Source: Agromyces atrinae
GTDB taxonomy: Bacteria; Actinomycetota; Actinomycetes; Actinomycetales; Microbacteriaceae
DNA: 64,000 bases
Reading direction: 5' to 3'
Assembly (NCBI RefSeq): GCF_013407835.1
Contig: NZ_JACCBI010000001.1
Coordinates: forward strand, 2,728,001-2,792,000
A program made the position numbers and the translations under genes. Shown here one piece after another: positions 52,430 through 59,931 of this stretch (the first letter of the stretch is position 1; each line of letters starts with the position of its first letter). Under the pieces are notes generated by a model, which saw only the letters and a program-made list of their open reading frames with translations, was not told the origin of the DNA and did no database searches.

Positions 52430-53437
52430 CTCCGCGAGTTCGAGCGCGTCGGCGGCGATCGCCGCGGTCTCGTCGACGCTCGTGAACCACAGCGGGCGAG
52501 CGCGCGTCGGCACGCCGGTGTCGCCCGCCGACGCGGCATCCGCATCGTCGACGAGCCACGCGTCGAGCAGACCGCCGCTCAGCCGCGAACCGTGTGCGCG
52601 TGCGACGGCGGCCGCGCTCGTCTCGACTCCCAGCGGGGCGAGGCACGCCTCGGCCATTCCGCGCACGGCGGCACCTCCGATGATGGGGGCGACACCGACG
52701 ACGGCGGCGGATGACGCGAGCACGGCATCGCGGATTCCGGGGATTCCCGGAACACTGCCGCCCGGGCCGCTGAAGCCCGTGATCGTTCCGATGGAGACGA
52801 CGGGGTTCGAGGGCGCGATGATGATCGTGTCGGCGTTCGCGATGGCGTCGAGCACGCCCGGGGCGGGCGTCGCCTCGTCGATATTCTCCTGACGGAATGC
52901 GAGCGCGGGGCGCTTCGCGCGGTAGCGCACCCACCACTCCTCGAAGTGAATCTCGGTGTCATCGTCGAGTCGCACGAGCGTCTCGGCCTCGTGCTCGGTC
53001 GCGGGCAGCAACTGAATGTCGACGCCCCAGCGGTCGGTGATGCGGCGGGTGATCTCTCCGAGGCCGACTCCCTCGCGCAGCCAGGCCGCGCGGGCGATGC
53101 ACGTGCCGAGATCGAGGTCGCCGAGCGTGAACCACGGCCAGCCGACGCCGTACGCCGCGAGCTCGGCGCTCACGCGCTCGGACTCGTCGCGACGGCCCCA
53201 GCCGCGCTCGTCGTCGGAGATTCCCGCGAGCGTATACGTGATCGAGTCGAGGTCGGGGCAGACGCGCACGCCCGCGACCCACGCGTCGTCGCCCGTGTTC
53301 GCGATGACCGTCATCCGGGCGGCCGTGCCGCCGACGCCGTCGGGGTAGGCCGCGTGCAGGTGGTGCAGCAGGCCGCGCGTGAAGCGCGCGCCGCCGACGC
53401 CGCCCGAGAGCACGACAATGTGCGGAGCCGCGCTCAT
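52415..53437 (-). CDS. cofD: LPPG:FO 2-phospho-L-lactate transferase
   Basis: 340 residues. CofD/FbiA joins the activated phospholactate (or PEP) to FO to make F420-0. Motifs: VVLSGGVGGARFTRGLL (nucleotide/substrate loop), VIANTGDDAWVAGVRVCPDLD with conserved Asp residues, GDLDLGTCIARAAWLREG, IIIAPSNPVVSIGTI and VAPIIGGAAVRGMAE. The start overlaps the stop of the F420-0 ABC ATPase by four bases. Binding protein, permease, ATPase and CofD are thus one translationally linked set, which supports the idea that the transporter handles F420-0 or a precursor. Confidence 0.94.
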   Translation of the reverse strand: MSAAPHIVVLSGGVGGARFTRGLLHHLHAAYPDGVGGTAARMTVIANTGDDAWVAGVRVCPDLDSITYTLAGISDDERGWGRRDESERVSAELAAYGVGWPWFTLGDLDLGTCIARAAWLREGVGLGEITRRITDRWGVDIQLLPATEHEAETLVRLDDDTEIHFEEWWVRYRAKRPALAFRQENIDEATPAPGVLDAIANADTIIIAPSNPVVSIGTITGFSGPGGSVPGIPGIRDAVLASSAAVVGVAPIIGGAAVRGMAEACLAPLGVETSAAAVARAHGSRLSGGLLDAWLVDDADAASAGDTGVPTRARPLWFTSVDETAAIAADALELAESVRR

Positions 53438-54243
53438 GCGTGTGCCTTGGCGGGGGCGGGGGAGGGAACTGGGAGGGCCGCGGCGAATGCGAGGATCGGG
53501 CGGCCCGTGAGGGGGTTCGACACGAGCGCGGCGCGCACGCCGTACACCGTCTCGATGAGTTCGGGCGTCAGCACGACGGCGGGGTCGCCCGCCGCGACGA
53601 CGCGGCCCTCGGCGAGCACGATGACGTGGTCGGCGTGCGCGGCGGCGTGACCGAGGTCGTGGAGGGCCGCGATGACGGTGAGGCCTCCCCGTGCGAGCTC
53701 GTTGATGAGGGCGAGGGTGTCGAGCTGGGCGCGAACGTCGAGGTGGTTCGTGGGTTCGTCGAGCAGGAGGAGCGCGGGCTCCTGCGCGAGGGCGCGGGCG
53801 AGGGCGACGCGTTGGCGTTCACCGCCCGAGAGCGAGCGGAACCGCCGGTCGGCGAGGGCCGTGACGCCCGCGGCCTCGAGGGCCGATCGCACGATGCTGA
53901 CGTCGCGCGGGCCCGCGGCGGCGAAGGCTCCGAGGTGGGGCGTGCGGCCGAGCGCGACGACGTCGGCCGCGGTGAGGTCGAGCTCGGTGTCGGCCTGCTG
54001 CTCGACGAGCGCCAGGGTGCGTGCTCGCGCTCGACGCGGCATCCGCTTCAGGTCGGCGGGGCCGAACGTGACGTCGCCCTCTCCGCCGAGCACGCCCGCG
54101 ATGAGGTGCAGGAGCGTCGACTTGCCGGCGCCGTTCGGCCCGACGAGAGCGGTGACGGCGCCCGTGGGTGCCGTGCAGTCGACTCCGTCGATGATGAGGC
54201 GGTCGTCGCGCGAGAACGCCACGCGAGAGAGCGAGAGGGTCAT
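53434..54243 (-). CDS. Putative F420-0 ABC transporter ATP-binding protein
   Basis: 269 residues. FecE/BtuD-like ATPase: Walker A GPNGAGKST, signature LSGGERQRVALARALA, Walker B LLLDEPTNHLD, H-loop ALHDLGHAA. Sequence alone would suggest iron-siderophore or cobalamin import, but families of this ATPase, permease and binding protein next to cofD are catalogued as a proposed F420-0 transporter in Actinobacteria. ATG at 54243 overlaps the permease stop, and its stop overlaps cofD. Transport of F420-0 has not been shown to my knowledge. Confidence 0.88.
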   Translation of the reverse strand: MTLSLSRVAFSRDDRLIIDGVDCTAPTGAVTALVGPNGAGKSTLLHLIAGVLGGEGDVTFGPADLKRMPRRARARTLALVEQQADTELDLTAADVVALGRTPHLGAFAAAGPRDVSIVRSALEAAGVTALADRRFRSLSGGERQRVALARALAQEPALLLLDEPTNHLDVRAQLDTLALINELARGGLTVIAALHDLGHAAAHADHVIVLAEGRVVAAGDPAVVLTPELIETVYGVRAALVSNPLTGRPILAFAAALPVPSPAPAKAHA

Positions 54244-55268
54244 GTGAGGCTCCGATTCCTGAAGAGGATGACGGCGAAGACGGGGGCCCCGATGAGGGCC
54301 GTGATGATGCCGACGGGCAGCTCGCGCGGGTCGAAGACCGTACGCGCCGCGGTGTCGGCCCAGACGAGGAAGACGGCTCCCGCGAGGGCGGAGAGCGGGA
54401 GCAGTGCGCGGTGACCGGGACCGACGAGCAGGCGCACGGCGTGCGGCAGGATCAGGCCGACGAAGCCGATCGCACCGCTCACCGCGACGAGCGCGCTCGT
54501 GAGCAGGGCCGTTGCGCCGAGCAGCAGCCAACGCGTGCGACCGACGTGCACGCCGAGCGTCGCCGCCGTCGTGTCGCCGAACGCGAAGGCGTCGAGGGTG
54601 CGCGCGCTCGCGAGCAGCGGCAGGCCGATGACGATGAGTGCCCCTCCCGCGAGGAGCACCGCCGGCCAGTCGGCGCCCGCGAGCGAGCCGAGCAGCCAGC
54701 CGAGGATCTCGCGGTAGCTGTCGCCCGTCGCGCTCCAGAAGATGACGAGACTCGTCAGCGCTCCGAACGCCGCAGCGACGGCGAGACCCGCGAGAACCGT
54801 GCGCGTCGGGGTCAGGCGACCGCCCGCCCCGGCGAGGGCGAGCGTCAGCACGAGGGCTGCGAGGCCGCCCGCGAAGGCCGCGACGGGCAGGGCGATCGCG
54901 ATGCCGAGCACGAGTACGGCCGAGGCGCCGAGCGATGCGCCCGCCGAGAGCCCCAAGAGATAGGGGTCCGCGAGCGGGTTACGCGTGAGCGCCTGGAGGA
55001 TCGCGCCGCAGAGGGCGAGGCCCGCTCCGACGGCCGAGGCGGTCAGCACCCGCGGCATCCGGAGCTCCCACACGATGCCGTCGCGCAGCGGCGACAGCGG
55101 AGACTCGCCGATGCCGAAGCGCGCGAGCACCGACGACCACACCTCGGCGGGGGAGAGCCCCGCCGGCCCGATCGCGATCGCGACGACGATCGACGCGACG
55201 AGCACGGCGCCGAGCGTGAGCCCGATGGCCCACGCCCGCCCGCCGATGCGGCCCCGGGTGGTGGGCAT
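54240..55268 (-). CDS. Putative F420-0 ABC transporter permease (FecCD fold)
   Basis: 342 residues with about ten hydrophobic segments as in BtuC/FecD. LRMPRVLTASAVGAGLALCGAILQALTRNPLADPYLLGLSAGAS is the conserved segment (here broken into LRMPRVLTA, AGLALCGAILQALTRNPLAD and PYLLGLSAGAS), and GAIGFVGLILPHAVRLLVGPGHR is the second one, contacting the ATPase. ATG at 55268 shares one base with the stop of the binding-protein gene (TGATG). Confidence 0.9.
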   Translation of the reverse strand: MPTTRGRIGGRAWAIGLTLGAVLVASIVVAIAIGPAGLSPAEVWSSVLARFGIGESPLSPLRDGIVWELRMPRVLTASAVGAGLALCGAILQALTRNPLADPYLLGLSAGASLGASAVLVLGIAIALPVAAFAGGLAALVLTLALAGAGGRLTPTRTVLAGLAVAAAFGALTSLVIFWSATGDSYREILGWLLGSLAGADWPAVLLAGGALIVIGLPLLASARTLDAFAFGDTTAATLGVHVGRTRWLLLGATALLTSALVAVSGAIGFVGLILPHAVRLLVGPGHRALLPLSALAGAVFLVWADTAARTVFDPRELPVGIITALIGAPVFAVILFRNRSLT

Positions 55269-56260
55269 CAGAAGCCGAGGGATGTCGCCTGATCGACGAT
55301 CGACTGGACGGCCTCGACGTTGCGGATTCCGGCCTCGCCCGCCGCGAACGGCACCACGATGTAGCGCTTCTGCTGCACGGCGGGCAGGGCCGCGGTCGCG
55401 GGGTTCGACTCGAGGAGCGCGATCTTCGAGTCGGCCGTGTTCCAGGCGGCATCGATGAGCACGATGACGTCGGGGTCGGCGTCGACGACGGCCTCCCAGC
55501 TGAGGGCCGACCACGTGTCGTCGACGTCGGCCGCGATGTTCTCGAGGCCCGCGGCGTCGAGCATCATCTGCGGGGCGCCGATGCCGGCTCCGACGTAGGG
55601 GGTGTCAGTTCCCGAGCTGTACCAGAGCGCGGTCGGCGCGCCCTCGAGCGGCGTGATCGCGTCGAGCATCGCCTGCTGGTCCTCGACGATGACGTTCGTG
55701 ACGTCGCTCAGGTCGAAGATGGCGCCGACCTCGTCGAACTCCTCGAAGAGGGCCTCGAACGTGAGCGGGTCGGGCTGGTAGCCGGGCTCCTTGCAGGCCG
55801 ACGGGGCGACGTAGGTGTTGACGCCGAGTGAGGCGAGCAGGTCGCGGTCGCCCGCGCCCTCGGCCGTGAGGTTCGACTCCCAACCGGCGAAGACGAGGTC
55901 AGGTTCGAGGGCGAGCGTCGCCTCCTGGCCGGGCACCTTGTCGGAGACGATCTCGACGGGTGGCGCGAACTCGGGCAGCGGCGAGTCGAGGAAGGCCGCG
56001 CCGACCATTTTCTCGGAGAGGCCGAGTGCCAGCAGCAGCTCGGTCGTCGTCGACTTGATCGTGAGCACGCGCTCGGGCGCCGACTCGAAGGTCACCTCGG
56101 TGCCGCAGTTGTCGATCGTGAGCGGATAGCTCGTGCGCGCCGGTTCGGCGTCAGCGGTGGGCGTCGGCGAGGGCGCGGCGGCGGGCGATCCGGCGCAGCC
56201 GGCGAGGGCGACGATGCCGAGAGCGGCGAGGGATGTCGTGAGGAGACGACGGCGGAACAT
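55268..56260 (-). CDS. Putative F420-0 ABC transporter substrate-binding lipoprotein
   Basis: 330 residues; ATG at 56260 with GGAGG upstream. Lipobox LAGC (Cys near residue 22) and a Pro-rich linker. The mature part has the two-lobe helical-backbone fold of BtuF/FepB-like proteins: TIDNCGTEVTFESAPERVLTI, SEKMVGAAFLDS, LEPDLVFAGWESNL and TWSALSWEAVVDADPDVIVLID. The upstream mRNA is a candidate structured leader. The ligand assignment (F420-0) rests on context with cofD. Confidence 0.87.
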   Translation of the reverse strand: MFRRRLLTTSLAALGIVALAGCAGSPAAAPSPTPTADAEPARTSYPLTIDNCGTEVTFESAPERVLTIKSTTTELLLALGLSEKMVGAAFLDSPLPEFAPPVEIVSDKVPGQEATLALEPDLVFAGWESNLTAEGAGDRDLLASLGVNTYVAPSACKEPGYQPDPLTFEALFEEFDEVGAIFDLSDVTNVIVEDQQAMLDAITPLEGAPTALWYSSGTDTPYVGAGIGAPQMMLDAAGLENIAADVDDTWSALSWEAVVDADPDVIVLIDAAWNTADSKIALLESNPATAALPAVQQKRYIVVPFAAGEAGIRNVEAVQSIVDQATSLGF

Positions 56261-56345
56261 GGAACCTCCGGTGGCAGGGCGAACGTGGGAAGACCCACGG
56301 CCCAGATCGGAGCCGCCCTGCCCGGTCAGAACCAACCGGCGGTCG
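56261..56345 (-). promoter_or_regulatory. Candidate structured RNA leader of the F420-0 transporter-cofD operon
   Basis: Read on the minus strand, the leader begins with hairpin CCGGT...ACCGG (56335-56339 with 56322-56326), then a 9-bp stem CGCCCTGCC/GGCAGGGCG in plus-strand notation (56314-56322 with 56273-56281) enclosing a perfect 6-bp hairpin (56284-56299, CGTGGG-AAGA-CCCACG). A second copy of the CCGGT arm (56268-56272) abuts the GGAGG ribosome site, so the 56335-56339 arm can pair with either copy, exposing or hiding the ribosome site. No known riboswitch consensus was recognised. Confidence 0.55.
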
Positions 56346-56350
56346 CAACG

Positions 56351-56356
56351 ATTCTA
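56351..56356 (-). promoter_or_regulatory. -10 element (TAGAAT) of the F420-0 transporter operon
   Basis: TAGAAT on the minus strand would place the transcription start near 56344, just before the first hairpin of the leader, giving an 85-base 5' leader. No clear -35 is seen. Confidence 0.5.
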
Positions 56357-56449
56357 GCGATGTGGCGTCAGGTTACGGGCCGTTTCGGATGTTCGTAACG
56401 AAGTGGTTAGCGTCGTCACGATCACCGCCACTCAACGTGCAGGAGCATC

Positions 56450-58075
56450 GTGACCTCGTCATCCACTCGCCGCCGAGTCCTCATCGGCGTCGCAGCCGCA
56501 GCCGTCGGCCTCATCGCGTTCACGGGATGCGCCGCCGCTCAGCCGGCCGCCGAGACCGCGACGTCGTCGTCGCCCGTCGAGGGCGGAACGCTCATCTTCG
56601 CCGACATCGAGACGCAGTCCGACTTCCAGGTGCAGAAGGGCTTCAACTACACGCAGTCGAACGTCTTCCGCAACGTCTTCGACCGTCTGACGGCGTTCGA
56701 CCCGACGTCGGGCGAGCTCGTGCCGTGGATCGCGAGCGAGTTCAGCGCCAACGGTGACAACACGCAGTTCACCTTCGTCATCCGGCCCGACGTCACCTTC
56801 TCCGACGGCACGCCGCTCGATGCCGAGGCGGTCAAGGCCAACCTCGACCAGCTCGGTCTCGGAAAGCCCGACGCGCAGATCGTCAAGAACCGTGACTTCG
56901 TCGGCTACGTCTCCTCCGAAGTCGTCGGCGGCGACACCGTCGTCGTCACGCTCGACCAGCCGAACGCCGACTTCCTCAAGGCCACGGCTGCAGCGACCTC
57001 GAGCCTCGTGAGCCTCTCGACCCTCGCTCTCGACTACGCGGGTCAGGCCGACATCTCGAAGGTCGTCGGTTCCGGCCCGTTCGTCTTCGAGTCCCAGGTG
57101 CCCGACCAGGAGCTCGTCTTCACGAAGCGCGACGACTACGCCTGGGCGCCGGCGAACTCGACGAACCAGGGTGCCGCCTACCTCGACGAGATCGTCTTCC
57201 GCGCCATCCCCGAGGTCGGCCTGCGGGTCGGCGCGGTCGCGTCGGGCCAAGCGGATGTCGCGCGCGGCATCCAGCCGACCGATGAAGCCGTCGCTGCGTC
57301 GTCGGGCGTGGAGCTCCTCGTCGCCGAGGCGCCCGAACTCACCGCGAACTGGCTCGCCTTCCGCGGCAACGCCCCCATCGTCGACGACCAGAACGTGCGC
57401 CGCGCCCTCCAGATCGGCTTCGATCGAGATGCGCTCAAGGCGACCGTGCTGAGTGACAGCTACCCGCTGTCAGGGTCGGTCCTCAACCGGTCGGCTCCCG
57501 GCTTCGTCGACCTGTCCGACGACATCGCGTACGACGCCGACGAGGCCGCGGCGCTCCTCGACGAAGCGGGCTGGGTCGTCGGCTCCGACGGCATCCGCGA
57601 GAAGGACGGCGAGAAGCTGGCGATCTCGGTCGCGGCGAGCTCGCGCAGCGTCGTCATCAAGCCCGCCTTCGAGTTCATCGAGTCGGAGTGGCGCAAGCTC
57701 GGCGTCGCCCTGACGAACAACGCGGGCGACAGCACGATCTTCGCGACCGCGCTCGGTGAGCCCACCTATCCCGCCGTCGGGTCGCGTCAGTTCTACCTGG
57801 GCGGTCTTGCCCCGCTTTTCAGCGCCGAGGGCAACACGAACACGTACTTCACCGACCCCGAGCTCAACGAGCTCTTCGCCGCCGACCGTGCGGCGACCGA
57901 TCCCGCCGAGCGCGCCGAGATCCTCGGCGACGAGCAGCGTCGACTCGTGCTCGGCACCAACCTCCTCATCCCGCTGTGGGACGAGGTCCAGGTCCACGCG
58001 GTCGCACCGGGCGTGCACCTCGTCGTCGACGGCGGCACGGCCCCCGTTCTTCAGGAGTCGTGGGTTTCCGAGTAG
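56450..58075 (+). CDS. Peptide/nickel-type ABC substrate-binding lipoprotein
   Basis: 541 residues; GTG with AGGAG four bases upstream. Lipobox FTGC (Cys near residue 26). SBP family 5 (DppA/OppA/NikA): GGTLIFADIETQSDFQVQKG, FVIRPDVTFSDGTPLDAEAVKANLD, GSGPFVFES, VRRALQIGFDRDALK, and NLLIPLWDEVQVHAV near the end. Although the family is named for peptides, members bind many solutes. The downstream LLM monooxygenase and flavoprotein suggest a xenobiotic or sulfur-containing ligand rather than peptides. Confidence 0.92.
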   Translation: MTSSSTRRRVLIGVAAAAVGLIAFTGCAAAQPAAETATSSSPVEGGTLIFADIETQSDFQVQKGFNYTQSNVFRNVFDRLTAFDPTSGELVPWIASEFSANGDNTQFTFVIRPDVTFSDGTPLDAEAVKANLDQLGLGKPDAQIVKNRDFVGYVSSEVVGGDTVVVTLDQPNADFLKATAAATSSLVSLSTLALDYAGQADISKVVGSGPFVFESQVPDQELVFTKRDDYAWAPANSTNQGAAYLDEIVFRAIPEVGLRVGAVASGQADVARGIQPTDEAVAASSGVELLVAEAPELTANWLAFRGNAPIVDDQNVRRALQIGFDRDALKATVLSDSYPLSGSVLNRSAPGFVDLSDDIAYDADEAAALLDEAGWVVGSDGIREKDGEKLAISVAASSRSVVIKPAFEFIESEWRKLGVALTNNAGDSTIFATALGEPTYPAVGSRQFYLGGLAPLFSAEGNTNTYFTDPELNELFAADRAATDPAERAEILGDEQRRLVLGTNLLIPLWDEVQVHAVAPGVHLVVDGGTAPVLQESWVSE

Positions 58076-58103
58076 ACCGTACGGTCACTGAAGGGAGGCG
58101 CGC

Positions 58104-59069
58104 ATGAAGCTCGCCCGATACCTCGTGCTGAGGTTCGCGCAAGCGATCCTCGTGCTCTGGGTGACCTTCACGATCGTGTTCCTCGCGATCGCGAGCCTGC
58201 CCTCCGACCCCGTCACGATCTACCTGGCGACCGACGCCGGCGGCGACCCCGAGCTCATCGAACAACTGCGCAGCTACTACGGCTATGACCGGCCCTGGTA
58301 CGAGCAGTACGCGGTTCAGCTCGGCAACCTGCTGCGCGGCGACTTCGGGTTCTCGCTCTCGAGCGGGCAGCCCGTGCTCGAGCGGATCGGCGACGTCATC
58401 GGCAGCACACTCGCTCTCGCGGGAACAGCGCTGCTCATCGCGATCATCTTCTCGCTGCTCATCGCCGCAGGCGCCTACCTGCTGCGTTCGCGCCGCATCC
58501 ACGGCACGATCGTCGCCATCCCGTCGTTCTTCTCGGCGGTTCCCGTGTTCTGGCTCGGAATCATCGCGCTTGGCTTCTTCTCGTTCCAGTTGCGCGTGCT
58601 GTCGCTCTTCCCCGACGGCTCGTTCCTCTCCCTCGTCATCCCCGCCGCCGTCCTCGCGATCCCCGTGTCGGCGCCGATCGCACAGGTCCTCGTCACGAGC
58701 GGCGAGCAGTCGGCCGAGCTGCCGTTCGTGAAGACGGCGCGTGCGAAGGGAGCGGCGCCCGGTCGGGTGTTCCGCTCGCACGTGCTGCGCTCCTCGCTCG
58801 GCCCGGCCGTCACCGTCGTGTCGACGGCGATCGGCGTGCTCGTCGCCGGAGCCGTCATCACCGAGACCGTGTTCGCACGACCGGGCCTCGGCTCGGTGCT
58901 GCTGAAGGCCGTCGTCGCGCAGGACATCCCGCTCGTGCAGGGACTCGTCTTCCTCTCGACCCTCGTCGTCGTGATCGTCTCGCTCATCGTCGACGTCCTG
59001 CTTCCCGTGATCGACCCGAGGGTGCTTCGCGGACGTCTCAGCCCGGGGGTGCCTCGCCTTGCCTCATGA
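58104..59069 (+). CDS. ABC permease, DppB type
   Basis: 321 residues; ATG with GGGAGG upstream. Six membrane helices. LRFAQAILVLWVTFTIVFLA at the start and the EAA loop VKTARAKGAAPGRVFRSHVLRSSLGPAVTV are typical of DppB; VFARPGLGSVLLKAVVAQDIPLVQG follows. First permease of the peptide-type importer. Confidence 0.93.
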   Translation: MKLARYLVLRFAQAILVLWVTFTIVFLAIASLPSDPVTIYLATDAGGDPELIEQLRSYYGYDRPWYEQYAVQLGNLLRGDFGFSLSSGQPVLERIGDVIGSTLALAGTALLIAIIFSLLIAAGAYLLRSRRIHGTIVAIPSFFSAVPVFWLGIIALGFFSFQLRVLSLFPDGSFLSLVIPAAVLAIPVSAPIAQVLVTSGEQSAELPFVKTARAKGAAPGRVFRSHVLRSSLGPAVTVVSTAIGVLVAGAVITETVFARPGLGSVLLKAVVAQDIPLVQGLVFLSTLVVVIVSLIVDVLLPVIDPRVLRGRLSPGVPRLAS

Positions 59070-59931
59070 TGCTCTCGCGACCGATGTCGCTCCGACCGCG
59101 TCATCCGCCCCGATCACCGCGCGGGCGCGCCTGCCGCGCCTCGGTCTCGCGACGATCGTCTCGGCGGCGCTCATCGCGCTCGTCCTCGCGTGGCTCGTCT
59201 GGCCCTCGCTCTTCACGGGGTACAGCCCCATCACGGGCGACTCCGCGCAGGTGTTCCAGCCGCCGCAGCTCGCGCACCCGTTCGGAACCGACCACCTCGG
59301 CCGTGACGTGCTCGCGCGCGTCATCTACGGCACGACGCAGACGGCGCTCACGGCAGGCCTCGCCGTCGTCGTGGGCCTCGTCCTCGGAGTGATCGTCGGC
59401 ATCGCGTCGGCGACGCTCGGGCCAGCGGCCGACGCCGTCTCGATGCGCGTCGTCGATGCGCTCATCGCTCTGCCGTCGTTCATGGTGGCTCTGCTCGTCG
59501 TCTCGCTCTACGGTGCGGGGCCGCTCTCGCTCGGCATCGGCGTCGGAATCGGCTCGATCGTGCTGTTCGCGCGCGTCACCCGCGCCGAGGTGCTCCGGGT
59601 GCGCGCCCTCGACTTCATCGAGGCCAGTCAGCTCGCCGGCGCGGGGTACTGGCGCGTGCTCACCGGTCACATCGTGCCCCACATCTCCGGTTCGGTGCTG
59701 GCGCTCGCCGTCGTCGACTTCGGCGCGGCCGTGCTCGCCGTCTCCGCTCTCGGCTACCTCGGCTTCGGCACGCCGCCGCCGACGCCCGAGTGGGGCCTCA
59801 TCGTCGCCGAGGGGCGCAACTACCTCGCCAACGCGTGGTGGATGACGACGCTGCCCGGAATCTTCATCCTGCTCGTCGTCATCGCGCTCGGTGTGCTCGG
59901 CCGCTACGTCGGGAAGGCCTCGCGTGTCTGA
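59059..59931 (+). CDS. ABC permease, DppC type
   Basis: 290 residues. TTG at 59059 is the only reasonable start in frame; it lies 11 bases inside the DppB-like gene after GGGGGTG, and no ATG or GTG follows before the first helix. The DppC signature AHPFGTDHLGRDVLARVIYGTTQTAL region and the EAA loop FIEASQLAGAGYWRVLTGHIVPHI are present, with six hydrophobic segments. A TTG start with an overlap suggests translation coupled to the upstream gene. Confidence 0.92.
   Translation: MPHDALATDVAPTASSAPITARARLPRLGLATIVSAALIALVLAWLVWPSLFTGYSPITGDSAQVFQPPQLAHPFGTDHLGRDVLARVIYGTTQTALTAGLAVVVGLVLGVIVGIASATLGPAADAVSMRVVDALIALPSFMVALLVVSLYGAGPLSLGIGVGIGSIVLFARVTRAEVLRVRALDFIEASQLAGAGYWRVLTGHIVPHISGSVLALAVVDFGAAVLAVSALGYLGFGTPPPTPEWGLIVAEGRNYLANAWWMTTLPGIFILLVVIALGVLGRYVGKASRV

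Noticed and set aside
56261..56345. Cobalamin riboswitch upstream of the FecCD-type transporter
   Set aside because: The fold of the transporter made it worth checking, but the B12 box and the conserved core of that riboswitch were not found.
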